Position numbers and translations under genes: made by a program. Source: Anaspis maculata (taxonomy: Eukaryota > Arthropoda > Insecta > Coleoptera > Scraptiidae). Taken from it: 64,000 bases of DNA. The DNA is taken from assembly GCA_949128115.1 (NCBI GenBank), contig OX421964.1:30124177-30188176 (forward strand). Reading direction: 5' to 3'. Of this stretch, positions 32,585-43,751 are shown piece after piece (the stretch's first letter is position 1; every line of letters starts with the position of its first letter). The notes under the pieces were generated by a model. It was not told the DNA's origin. It saw nothing but the letters and a program-made list of their open reading frames with translations, and ran no database searches.

Positions 32585-35289
32585 TGGCCAAAAACCAGTC
32601 CGGGTATTTTCCGATTAACTCCTCTTCGATTTTTCGTTCGCTAATGACGATTCGATTTGAAAAAATCGAGAGGACTTGGAGTGTGCTTAAAGAGCCCTTC
32701 ATCCTGCCGCGGGGATGCTTTGTGCTTAGTGTTCTCCTTTACTCCATTTGAGGCGAAATCCGAACCTCCGAACCTTGAAATTCCCATTATCGCGTCCGCC
32801 TTCTTTATGCCATGATCTCAACAGAGCAATTAGTTTTAATTATGCGCCCGGTAACGTTAGCCCCCTACCTAAAACGTAAGTTCCCGGGGTGATATATAAG
32901 GCGTCTCCTAATTGGGTACGTATAGCAGACACCTTACGCGATCACTTGAATTGTTACTGCGGTACAATTACGTTCAGCTTTATATTGCTGTAATTGAGGT
33001 CGTATGTCACCTTAAATAACGTCGAAAGAGCACTTTACCCACCCGCACCTGGATGACGGGGCTGGAGCAGGAAAGTGTTTTCCTTTTACTGCACTCTTAC
33101 CACCACCAAATTCAGAGACCGAGGTGAATCCACTTATTTCGGCACACTAAATCCATATACTGGGAAAATCCCAGAAACTGACAAAGGACGCGAGAGGAAA
33201 AGTACTAAAATAATTCACGACCATCGAAATTCAGGATCAATGACCCGGCACAAAATGCAATGCCTCGAAAAAGGAGCAGGGCCGAAAAAAAAAATGGAAA
33301 GGTCCCAATTTATGGTTATGTAAATGCTCGATGATTCGGTCGTTTCTTTTCGTTTTTCTGGGTGGTTTTCCGGCGAGGATGCCTGACCTATTTACCATCG
33401 CGCGCATATGTAGGAAAAAGCATCATCCCCATTATTTCGCAAACCCCTTTATTCGTGTAATACCCCGTAATAACACAGTAGGCTGGGCTTTGGCAGCCCA
33501 TACAAAAGCTTCTCTGCTATATTTTTGTGTGCGCGTGGTGAAGGGAGCTTCGACATCATCAGCCAGGCAGTTTCTTTATTCCGCCACCACGTCCATACAC
33601 ATACTTTGGCCCTGGTGGAAATAAAATTAATTGACTGTGGTGGGATTAACCACCGAGGGACTTTGCGGGGGTGCATCAGGAGGGTGTGGGCCGTTTGACG
33701 CACGATTGGGCTCCTAAAATCGCGTCTTCCGGTCCTAATTGAGAAAAAATGTGACGTTTGGAGTTGCGTGCGGACAACTTTGCTGCCTTAACATTCTCGT
33801 GCGTCAACCACAAATTGACAGTCACCTACCTATACCTAACCCACCTACCTAAACAGCATGATCTAAAGCCCACAAAAAAAAACCGGTAATCAAATCCGAA
33901 GTTTCAGAGGACGAAGTAGGTAAAGTTAAAGAGCTGACACGAATTGAAATGGAACTGTACCTAATCTCATTAGCGTCGTGTAGTAGGTAGTGAAATAATG
34001 GAGTTTCGCAATTACCCGGTAATTTACTGTGTATTCATTGTTTGTGAGTTGCATTACATCACCCCGTAACATGAACAGTCGAGCAAAGAAATGAAGTAGT
34101 TCCTGGAAAGTTGTAAAATCAAGCTGTAATATCTTTTTTATAACTCAATTCAATATAACGTACTGAACTATAGTATTGTCTTCTTTGGGAGAAGTTACCA
34201 TGTGTGCTAATGATTGCACATTAACTTGGCTACGACAAAAAATTTTCGGACTGAAGATATGGAACATTAAAAGTCCTCATTTCATTACTGAAATGTTACG
34301 TTTTTGAAAAATTGAAATACAAAACTTCTAAAGTGATAATATTATAGTGTGAAGAAATCGTAACGCAGGAGCCTCATTGATTTTTGGTAATAACCACTAC
34401 AAGAATTACTTCACCACTACCATATATTCTCAACTTGGTACAAGCTTCAATAATCCTTACTAGCCTGAACCATTAACACTTGAAAAGACCCATTTACGAG
34501 CTCATTTACTTTTGAAAAACTTTCGCCCATGCCAATAAAAAGCTTCAAATAGCTTCGACGTACAAAATAAGTTCGGATTTTTCCTATTTTACCTGTTAGG
34601 GCTCGGCAATGACGGCTCGACATTTCTGGTTTAGTTGACAAGCGAAAAGAAAACATTGTCAAAAGTGACAACTAGTGTGTCAGCCAAGTGGAAAGTGTTG
34701 TTCAGCGTCATTTTGGGCTTTGCATTGATGGATGATCAGTTTAATTTAAACAGAAGAATCCTCAGCCAGTTTAGACAGAATGGGTCTACAAGGCCTCCCA
34801 ATAATCCGCCAGAGGGTGAAAGAAACTTTGTTTCACATCTAAGTTCATGTTCATGTTGTAATCGGACATTTCGAATGTTTCTAAAAGGTTTTGAGGCTTC
34901 GAATGGGTCAAGAACCTCCGCAAATATAACAAGTTCACACATGGACCCAGAAAAATTGGGCCATTGCATTTGGGAGAGAAATAACTTTTAGCTCATTCAT
35001 TTTTTTTTTTTTTATTTCTCCAATCAGCCACCACTAGTCTTTCTCTACCCCATCAACCAACAAGGGGAAGTAATGTGAGTGCGCTGAAAAAATATCGAGT
35101 AGAAGACGGTAATATCCATTCTGAGTCCCCCTCAACTTAATTAGGACCTTTTCTTTAATTAGGTGCTAACACCATTTCCAGATGGGGGTTTTTCCCTCTG
35201 TGGGTATATGTCATTGTGTGTGTGGGTCACGCACTTGACTTGCAAGCAACCTAGGACAAACAACACAACAAAAGAATCGAATTAAGTTT
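32585..35289. other. Unassigned DNA, no gene recognised
   Basis: The part at about 32600-33800 is GC-richer and unique in the window; the rest is AT-rich. Reading frames on both strands are short and match nothing known. CT-rich and A-rich tracts occur near 33280 and 35000. Confidence 0.35.
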
Positions 35290-35660
35290 GCAGTTGGGGC
35301 TTATTTCCACCGTTTACCAGTCTGGCGCTATGAGTTTTGATTTTTTTTTCTAGCCGCTAGTACTCGAGACGGCCGCTCACTTGGGTTTTGACCAGGACGA
35401 CCCGCTTTTGGTGCATCAGGGCTCAGAACGTCTTTTCCCAGCTAGGGAAACGACATTTTTTCGAAAATTTTTAACTGATATCGAAAGTAAATTGTATTGA
35501 ACGTAGTGTAGGCCAGTTTTAAAATGTGACACGGTCTCGGTTTTCCGGCGGGATTTTTTCAAAATAAAACTTGTACATTTTGTGAATTCAAAAGAACTGC
35601 AGTAAAAACTGGTAAACACCACAGATTATTCATTTTAGGTGCAGACTTGCTGCAAGTCAT
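35290..35660 (+). repeat. Family B, copy 3
   Basis: A diverged copy with the family's blocks in order: CTCGAGACGGCCGCTCACTT, CCCGCTTTTGGTGC, GATATCGAAAGTAAATTG, TGTACATTTTGTGAATTC and TTTTAGGTGCAGACTTGCTG. It is the most diverged of the four copies. Confidence 0.5.
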
Positions 35661-36548
35661 TGTCAGAGGAAAGATTTATTTTCCTACGACCACCTACGGA
35701 AGTGACCTCTTTCACACGCTATAGTAGGCCCGAAAATTGTCAATTACGTCAGCCTACCCAACCTGTGCGTTATGAGCCATGCGTTATTATAACGCACAGT
35801 TCAATCGGACCACGAAACAATACGAATTTGAACGTCGATTTAATCACAATTTCGAAAAACCGACTCTGATTCACAAGCAAACCAACAATAATTCGCACCT
35901 TCAGGACAGGCCTCAGTCATGTCCTCTCAACCGAAAGTATGGGTTTGACATGCTTATATAACCTTATCGAAGGCCTAACCCTAGCGGTGAGATGTATGAA
36001 AATAAAAATCCTACATAATTTCCTTTCAACAACAGTAATTGTAAAGTTATGAATGAAACTCTCACCTACACTTATAAAGCAGAATAATTCTTTGGTAGCA
36101 ATGCAAATGTGACCACAAAAGATTGAATGGGGGTCTATTCAGAAGTCTTGAGCTGCACCAGCCCCATCCAATACACCTAAATACTTTGAATCAAGTTAAC
36201 ATACTAAAATGTCAAAATGACGGTTGAAATGTCACTAATTTCATTATTGGATTTTCAATTTTCTCACAAGGAGACGTTGGTAATAAATGAAGTCCCATAC
36301 ACCTGCTGATGACCAAAACGTACCTTTCCTGGCTGAAAATCGGGGCCTTAAGCCGCTATTGCTCTTCAAAGGATAAAAGAAATTGTTCGTGTCCTTTATT
36401 AATCACGGTTTTGGCCGGCCGACGAAAATACCCGGTGATGCTTGATGGTGAGAGACGCCACCTCAAATGTCAATGTCAATGTCTCGTTGCGAAAATAGGC
36501 CGACGTTAGATAAACGAATAAAAAATGAATAAATTAGAACAAAAGTCT
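35661..36548. other. Unassigned DNA
   Basis: No supportable gene or repeat boundary. Confidence 0.3.
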
Positions 36549-36668
36549 TGCCGGCGGCGGCGCCGATGCGATGGCCGGCGGCGCCGCCGCCGGCGCGCCG
36601 TTTGACTCATGTCGGCGGCGGCGGCACTCAAAATATGGTCGGCGGCGGCACGGCGTCGGCGCGGCGCC
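36549..36668. repeat. GC-rich (GGC)n / (GCC)n low-complexity island
   Basis: About 120 bp dominated by GGCGGC and its complement, including self-complementary stretches such as GGCGGCGCCGCCGCC. It stands out sharply in an AT-rich neighbourhood. No gene signal is attached to it. Confidence 0.7.
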
Positions 36669-38945
36669 CATCTCTAATCTCTTGTCGTTCTCGCAGCATT
36701 CAAGGAGGAATGGCAAGCAGACAGTTTTTCCACTCCACTGGACCGGCGCGCAACTTTGACCGCGATTAATGGCTAAACTAAAGAAGTTAGATGTATGCCT
36801 TTGGAGACTTTTTTGTAGGTTATTGAATTCTTTACAGCTTTGTCCCTCACCATGGGTTCCACAAAACAGATAATACGAGATTAGTTGATTCGCGATTTTT
36901 GTTTGTCAATTTGTAGCCGACTGATCAATGGAAATGCTGGTTTATCCCTCAATAATGAAAAGATGATAAGTCTAGTACAGATTTCAGGCATTTTTTGTGG
37001 GTAATCGCCTAGCATTCAGCAGAAAAAACTTCAGTTGATCGGCAATCAGCCTTGATCGCTGATCATCTTTTTTGTGGAACTGACGGTGACAGTTTTCACA
37101 CATCTCCCACCGTTCTCTCACCGTTCCAGAAGAAAGGCCGCGGAGCAGGTTTTTCCATATTCTCCTTTTTTTCCATAGTTCCCAGGATGGCTGGAAATGA
37201 AACTTTGGTTTTCCTTACTCAGTTTTCCATTCTCTACATTGCTGTATTTTTTTAACAAGTCCCGATTTAGTTCCAAGTTAAATTCTTATTTTACTGGAAT
37301 AAACATTTTTCCCCCAACTTTACGAGAGATTTCCAGTTGGATATGCAAAACTGTATGCAAAACTGGCATGGCTCATTTGAACCAGACTTAAATGAAATGA
37401 TGGAGCTTGAAATAAAGCCTTAATTGACGATTTTTACAATGAGATCATTTGGAAAAGGCTTCGAGATTTTTTTTCCGGAAATCGTCTTTTTTCTTGGAAA
37501 ACATGACAATTTTTTGTTTAATTATTACCGAGATGCTTCGAATTTGACTGAATCTTTTTCTCAAATCCCACTTTCCCATACTTCCCTCTTCTTTGTCCTT
37601 AATGACTATTTCCAAACATCCTCCTCTTCTTTGTCCTGGCCGCGAAGAGAAAACCATCTTTTACTACTGAACTATCAGCAGCAGCAGCAGTGACGTCACC
37701 AGCGTTCTATTTAAATTTTTTTAGGCACTTAGAATCGGAATATCGCGCTGCGGTTCTCACCATTGATCATATAAAAAAAGAAGTTTCATTCAGAAAAAAA
37801 GGAGTCCTAGTACCCCATTAACCTTTTAAACACACCTTCCGTTCTCGCCTTGTACGATGCCTTGACCCTGTCATTCAAGTCGACCGTTTCTTCTTGGATA
37901 TAATATGCCAAGTACACAAGACTTGGAGGGGACAAATGTTTGTGCAAGAAATCCGTAATCCAAGGACCAGTTTGTGGCGAGTTTTTTTTGTAATTTTCGT
38001 TCAATTCCCACATCATAAGTTGTTGTTCTTTCGGAAAATAGTTTTGTCGATATGCGGCCAATTTTTACATTTCTTTCCATTACCCAAAGCCGACACATTT
38101 TCGCGGAGAAAATGCGATTCGTCTGTGAAAAACTGCTTGTGGAACAATTACTTTAGGCTCAAATAAGGACTAGAGAATTAAAAATTTTTCAGAAAATATC
38201 GATGAGCGTTAGAAGAAAGTCCTAAGAAGCTACAAAAAAAAAGGGTACCTATATCTCTACAACAATGAAAGACAAATTTTTCACAAACCCTGACACGCCA
38301 TGACTGACTCAAAGGAAGCCCTATTCCGCTGCCTCTGTACCCAAAAATTTACAAAAATTCATTGGTTCATATGAGGAAATTTAGTGGAATTTCACAGTGA
38401 CTGAAAGTTTGTGTTGCATTAAACTCTCATATAAAATTATTGTTTTCAAACGAAGACTCCGCTTCTCAATTGACTGATGGCAAATTCATACTTAGATCAA
38501 CCGTTAATATTAAAAACTTTCAATCTTTTTTTTTCCTTTGAATCCTTACATGATAACTTTTTTGCTATACTTTTCTAGAAAAGTTTATAGTACTCAGCCT
38601 AAAATATATATCAAGTACGTGCTCGAAATCTGTGGGAATAATTGAAGTTTCTTTCTTTGTGGGTACAAAAATGTTGCCGCAAACCTAACAACCTAAAATA
38701 AAACATTAAACCCCATTCCGACGTCAGAGAGCGCAATATACGACGAAAACGTGCACGCCACAAGTGACGTCCAAACGCCGTCCCGTCCCTCCTCTACCAG
38801 AAGCCTCCTAACCTATTTCGAATTTGCCCCACAAACCCGGAAACGTAAGATGACAACCGCCGGAAACTCCACAGTCACTCGCTAAATAACCGGTTCCGAT
38901 TGAAAAACGCACCCGACGGCCGGAAAAGTCTTTCAGAAAAAAATT
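36669..38945. other. Unassigned DNA
   Basis: No supportable gene. The stretch 38690-38945 just before the candidate exon is GC-richer and has ACGTCA/TGACGT-type motifs (GACGTCAG near 38720, GTGACGTCC near 38765), which could be promoter sequence. That is inference. Confidence 0.3.
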
Positions 38946-39020
38946 ATGCAACAGAAACAACACACACACCATATACACACTCACTCACCGGAAATCGTGG
39001 AGAAATCCATTTTGGCGGTT

Positions 39021-39159
39021 ATGTTTCGCCTCTCTGGTACCGGAAGTTTATTATATTCGACACTAATGAACACTGGAAATTTCGCAAGAAGCAAAACCGG
39101 CAGGTTAAAGTCTGCGTGGGGGTTCGTCCTGCAGCGAATGTCCGTGTCCACCTGTTCAG
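39021..39159 (+). CDS. Possible first coding exon with a mitochondrial-presequence-like N terminus (partial)
   Basis: From ATG 39021 the frame encodes 46 residues before a consensus 5' splice site, TTCAG|GTAAGC, with the exon ending at 39159 in phase 1. The residues include six Arg or Lys (R3, R23, K25, R28, K30, R39), many Ser and Thr, and no Asp or Glu, which is the composition of a mitochondrial targeting presequence. An in-frame ATG at 38946 would add 25 residues including acidic ones, so 39021 is preferred. The exon sits in a GC-richer stretch with no second copy here. No downstream exon was recognised on the plus strand, so the gene cannot be named. If real, the intron may span much of the mobile DNA to the right. 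Chance occurrence is not excluded. Confidence 0.35.
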
Positions 39160-40195
39160 GTAAGCAAGGGATATGCGGTGGTGCGGCGGTGGCGACGCCC
39201 TGGCTCGGAACTCCACGTTTGACAGGCCGTCGCGGCGCCCGGCATGCGCACCCCCCCTTAACCCTACTACCGAAACCACTTGTGCTCTTCTCCTTCCCGT
39301 CCCGAGCGATCTTCCACGCCGTGTATACGGTGGGAATTTTTTCCATACCGCAAACCGCACCACTTCATTCCATAATAAATTGTTCGAAACAATTGATCTG
39401 TTTAGAATAAGTAGACATCTATTTTACAGTAAAGAGTTTCTCGCTTGCCGCTGTTCTTACTTACAGGGCTTCGTGGCTTCACCCCTTGTATCACCCTCTG
39501 CGGGTATTAAGTAACCCACGAGTCAATCAGCCACATGGAGATTATGCCGCGAAATTTAAGCTCATTGACGATACAAGCTCATCCAAGGTTTCATAATATG
39601 TCATCAATTCAAGTCAATTTTGTGAAACGTTACAAAAGAACGAAAATCCATTCGACTACAGGGACAATGAGCGAACTTGATGCTTCAATATGATCTTTAA
39701 TATAATAGTCAACTCGCTAATGTATTTTCTTTTTTGAAATGCGCATTTATGAACTTCATTCAGTATAACGTAGACACGGTCTAATCAAGATAGAAGCACA
39801 AAAGCACACCGCAGTTAATGTGAATTTAATAGCGAAATAAACAGGTTTTAGTTGAATGTTTGTGGAATTGAATTTCCCAGAGAGATACCTAGTGGATAAA
39901 TGCCATTACCGTAGGCTGTTTGCGTCCTCCTGGCAATATGTGCAGATACCTATACCTATCTATTTGTTTGTTGGAGTAGAGTTGATTTAACATGGATCGA
40001 TCAACCGTTCAGATAAGTATTGAGTCAATTTTGTTTACAAACGAGTTGTTTGATTAGGAAACGTTGGAAAATAGTATATTATGATACGAGTTCCATAAGA
40101 CGCAGTATAGACAATTAAAATTTGAAAAACGCCACCTGCGGTAGAACTTGGTACTTAATCGTGCGGGAATTCTTCGAGAGGAACACATACTGGGA
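39160..40195. other. Unassigned DNA, possible intron
   Basis: GC-richer to about 39500, then AT-rich. No gene recognised. It would be intronic if the exon at 39021-39159 is real. Confidence 0.3.
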
Positions 40196-41050
40196 CCACA
40201 TACTTAAATAGCTATACCGCGCAAGAGAGACGTCCGACACCTGTAATAATGGGCGCCGCCATCTTGATGGTTATTTAGGGATTTTGGGTGATGTGGACTG
40301 GCACCACTTCGCTACTTGGCCACTTGACTTCGCACGACATTATTTTGCTTCTCCCTCAGAGTATGTGGAATCAACTCTAATAACATCACTTGGGATTCAA
40401 CAGGTGAAGAAAAGGTGTGCGATCATTCCAGTGTCCAAAAGTACGGTTAACTACGTGATGTTCATTTACACTGTCAAAAAGCTGTCACTTGACGTTTCGT
40501 TCACTCAGAGTACAGTGGCTGCCAATCATCCAACTTGATGTGATTATTTGGTAATTTCAAGAAAACTAAATACACTTACGTGATGGTACTTGAGAAAACT
40601 GGATCGCTATTGTGAAAGTGCAGAAGGTTTGATCACGGCCCGTAAGATATTTTATGGTAGCTATATAGCTCGGTATTTTGAGATACACTGGAAATTAACC
40701 ATCAAGATCATTCTCGTCATTCTCTAACTCCTTCTCGATGGCCCCTTATAAGACTAGCGTAACTCGTGAGACACGGTTAGAACTAGCGTATCTCTGCGTT
40801 TACCAAATGAACTAGCGTATCTCTGCGTTCTCCAAATGAACTAGCGTATAGCCTGTGTAAATCCAATGGGCGGGACGCTAGTTCATTTGGTAAACGCAGA
40901 GATACGCTAGTTCATTTAGTAAACGCAGAGATACGCTTGTTCATTTGGTAAGCGCAGAGATACGCTCGTCTTATTAGGGGCCATCGTTCTGTTGCGCAGC
41001 GCAGCAGATGCGCAATAGGTTCATGAGCGGTATAGCTATTTAAGTATGTG
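40196..41050. repeat. Outer inverted repeat around a tandem-armed hairpin
   Basis: CACATACTTAAATAGCTATACCGC at about 40198-40222 is repeated exactly in inverted form at about 41022-41045. GCCATCTTGATGGTTA (about 40258) also pairs with TTAACCATCAAGAT (about 40694). The smaller hairpin at 40736-40986 lies inside, so this is another nested arrangement. Confidence 0.55.
40736..40986. mobile_element. 251-bp hairpin whose arms are tandem repeats
   Basis: The ends CGATGGCCCCTTATAAGAC and GTCTTATTAGGGGCCATCG are flanked by TTCT (40732-40735 and 40987-40990), a possible 4-bp target duplication. The left arm holds three to four units of about 29 bp (AACTAGCGTATCTCTGCGTT plus TACCAAATG) and the right arm holds the same units inverted. 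The centre is about 40855-40880. It is non-coding. Confidence 0.65.
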
Positions 41051-41429
41051 ACTGGGACGTCTGGTAGCCTGGTCGGCACCAGTAGATACCTGCAATACCT
41101 ACGACGTTGACATGACTTTCGATCGACAAGTAGAAATGATGTAAAATGGGGTCTGCTTTTGTGCCTCCTGTTTGATGTTGTGGTTAGCGTATTCAGCAGG
41201 CTACAAGTAGATCTAGTTCTAGAGGGGGGGGGGGCTGAAGGACTATACGCTACCGGCAATGTATCGCATGAAAAGCACTCAAATATTTTCAAACCTCCCT
41301 GGTATTGAAGAAAGGAAGAAAACTGATTAAGCCAAACTCGAACCTTGGGATGTCCACAGAAAAAATCAAGAATGCCGCCGAAAGTTCTCATTTGGTCTTA
41401 CCTACCTAAACTGAGTAGTCGATTGATAA

Positions 41430-41780
41430 TCGATTGATTGGACCCGATTGAAGGAAGGCGCATACGAATTAGTCTCAATATGAGGTAAAAACATAGTTCA
41501 CTTGACGAAAATCATTTCTTTATGCAATATTTCTAGTTTTTCATTCATAATCAGCTGGAATAGGGGCGTTACAGGCTCGACCTAGTTCCAGGCCGTGATA
41601 GTAATTTGTAGCATTAGGCCAGAAATTGCCTAGCAGCACACTTGGCTCCGCCTCGCACTACAAACTCGTCATTGACGGAAGGAGGTACGTAAAGAATACT
41701 CTAGTCCAGCGCTGTAAGTAGACTAGAGCGATTTTATCAGCTGCTAGTGCGATTTTTCCTGATTGGTTGAAACTAAGATA
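41430..41780 (+). repeat. Repeat E, copy 1
   Basis: From GGACCCGATTGAAGGAAGGC to the TA before the MITE end at 41781, this segment is the inverted match of 59489-59800. Shared blocks include TTCACTTGACGAAAATCATT, GGCAATTTCTGGCC-type sequence and CTGATTGGTTGAAACTAAG. Copy 1 has about 40 extra bases near 41527-41570. Both copies join the same CAGGNTGTTACA element end at the same point. Confidence 0.6.
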
Positions 41781-41858
41781 CAGGATGTTACACTTTTTTT
41801 GTCAATATTCGAAGAAATGGTAGAGCATCTAAAAATAAGTAGAGTTTCTCGAAAAAAT

Positions 41859-41922
41859 GTATATATATGTACATTATATATGTATATATAATGTAAATGT
41901 ATATATATGTATGTATATATAT
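41859..41922. repeat. TA/TATG microsatellite at the LINE 5' junction
   Basis: ATATATATGTA-type simple repeat of about 64 bp, growing out of the MITE sequence AAAAAATGTATAT. It obscures the LINE's 5' target duplication. Confidence 0.7.
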
Positions 41923-42305
41923 GATTGAACTTGGTGAATGTCCGGTCTGTGTACTGTTTTTTGGGTCTTCTTTCTTGTTTGTGTTTCTGTCATGGTTTGA
42001 AGTGGCTAAAATTTACGAAACTGTGCCAACAGTGACGGCACACATCCCTCTGTGATCTGGTGATTTCGAGCGAGCTTTGGAGCTTCTTTTTGGGCAAAGT
42101 TCGACCGACCGCGTGTTGGAGCACGCCATTGTTGTTGTTGAATTTGATCTGTCTTGATTTGATCGTTCTTATCTTTGGATAGCCCGGACTTGTATGCACG
42201 CTAAATAATTATTATTGCTGCACAGTGATTGTACTCCGGAGCTCCTTCCCAGTAGGGGCCACTGGGGCCTCTGCGTTGTGAGCGCCGGGGTACCACACTC
42301 TCACT

Positions 42306-43727
42306 ATGGCAAACCGCCCCCCTTCCTATCGTCAGGCAAGTACGTCACCTGCGGATTCGGGCAGACCAAAGAAAAAATTCAAGGATGACACCCAGCTGAA
42401 CTCTGGCGATCCAGCAGTTGCGGACTTGACCGCGATTAACCTTCCGATCGATGGTACTCAAAATACTGATGTTTTCGAGGATGTTTTGGAACGCTCGATG
42501 GATGAAAGTCGGTATGTATCCGCCCCAGAGTTAAGATGGTGGGACGAAGAGACCGAGTTCAAGAAGAATGAAAGTGAAATGCTTAACGAGATAATACAGG
42601 CATTGAATGTAGTCAAATATGCCACAGATAGCGTTGCAATGGATGAAGCTGGGGTTCAAAGATACAAAGAGCTGACCAACGCTAGGGAAACTATCTACCA
42701 AAACATAATTCTGCTTAACTCTCGTTCTAAACAAATCGAAATGGAAAACTCCAAACTAAAAATGGAACTCCAGAGACTGCACCATGAACAAAAACACCAT
42801 CGTTTTAATCAGCAAACACAACAACGAGATCTTATTAAATTAGACCAGCGGAAAAGATCCTACGCACAGACAGCAGCAACAACCAAGCTGGAAAAGGAAA
42901 AAACGTACGGTACACAACACACGCGAGAAAAACAAGACACAAAAGAAGCCTGGACATCACCCAAGTTGGAAAAAAAATTTGAAGTGATGATAAAATCCAT
43001 CAACGAAGAAAACACAAAAGAAACTTGGAATAAACTCAAGAAAGGCATCAAAATCTCAGACATACAGGGTGGTCTCAAAAGTGTAAGAACATTGCGAAAT
43101 GGCAATGTTATTATAGAGAGTCAGAATGAGGAACAGAGAAACAAACTGAGGAACGTACTCAAAGATTTCACGGAGATAACTGTAAATGAGGTCCAAAACT
43201 CCGACCCCATGCTCGTTATAACCGGAGTAGAAAAAGGATACGAAGAATCAGATTTCAAAAAAATAATAATTGAGCAGAATGAGAAATTCCGATCGAAGTT
43301 TGGCGGCCAAAGATTGTTGGAGACAATCCGCATAATTGCAAAGAAGAACTGCAGAAATCCTGGCAAAGAAAATTGGATAATACAAACACCCCCTGATATT
43401 TTCAAATATCTGGTGAAGCAGGAGCGCATCAATTTCGATCTTTTGAAGCTATACGTACAAGAACATATAAACTTGGCTATATGTTTCCAATGCTGTGCTT
43501 TTGCTCACGTGGCCAAGTACTGTAGTGATGAAATATGCTGTCATCTATGCGGAGAAAAACATGAACCGAAGGAATGTAAAGCCGAAGAATTGAATTGTCC
43601 GAACTGTGAAAAAATGGGGATAATGGAACGAAAGCATTCAGCGAGGGATCTTAATTGTCCAAGCTTCAAACGGAAGATTGACATAGTCCGACGATCGATC
43701 AACTACAGCGATAACACGCCTTCATAG
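42306..43727 (+). CDS. LINE ORF1, gag-like nucleic-acid-binding protein
   Basis: The 473-residue protein should coat the element's RNA and assist target-primed reverse transcription. Seen: a charged, low-complexity N terminus; a strongly charged, coiled-coil-like region at about residues 120-200; a Lys/Glu-rich middle at about 200-390 where insect ORF1 proteins commonly have an RRM-like fold; then three cysteine knuckles. These are C393-C396-H401-C406 (CX2CX4HX4C), C412-C415-H419-C424 (CX2CX3HX4C) and C431-C434-H444-C451 (CX2CX9HX6C). This knuckle series is typical of Jockey/I/R1-type LINE ORF1. The start ATG has an ACT context at 42306 and is the first of a long frame. The stop is 24 bases before the ORF2 ATG, so ORF2 probably depends on reinitiation or internal initiation. 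Confidence 0.85.
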   Translation: MANRPPSYRQASTSPADSGRPKKKFKDDTQLNSGDPAVADLTAINLPIDGTQNTDVFEDVLERSMDESRYVSAPELRWWDEETEFKKNESEMLNEIIQALNVVKYATDSVAMDEAGVQRYKELTNARETIYQNIILLNSRSKQIEMENSKLKMELQRLHHEQKHHRFNQQTQQRDLIKLDQRKRSYAQTAATTKLEKEKTYGTQHTREKQDTKEAWTSPKLEKKFEVMIKSINEENTKETWNKLKKGIKISDIQGGLKSVRTLRNGNVIIESQNEEQRNKLRNVLKDFTEITVNEVQNSDPMLVITGVEKGYEESDFKKIIIEQNEKFRSKFGGQRLLETIRIIAKKNCRNPGKENWIIQTPPDIFKYLVKQERINFDLLKLYVQEHINLAICFQCCAFAHVAKYCSDEICCHLCGEKHEPKECKAEELNCPNCEKMGIMERKHSARDLNCPSFKRKIDIVRRSINYSDNTPS

Positions 43728-43751
43728 CAACCAGGAAGGCACACGGGACTG

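Noticed and set aside
37807..38140. Possible mariner/Tc1 transposase relic on the minus strand (FTDESHF motif near 38110)
   Set aside because: Only the seven-residue motif resembles the catalytic region; the sequence on both sides does not match and stops follow soon. Too weak to call.
39019..39363. Minus-strand frames opposite the candidate exon (114 and 121 codons)
   Set aside because: Arg/Gly-rich translations typical of antisense GC-rich DNA; no motif or splice support.
40736..40986. CRISPR-like array
   Set aside because: Regular short repeats are present but they are inverted between arms, have no unique spacers, and the context is eukaryotic.
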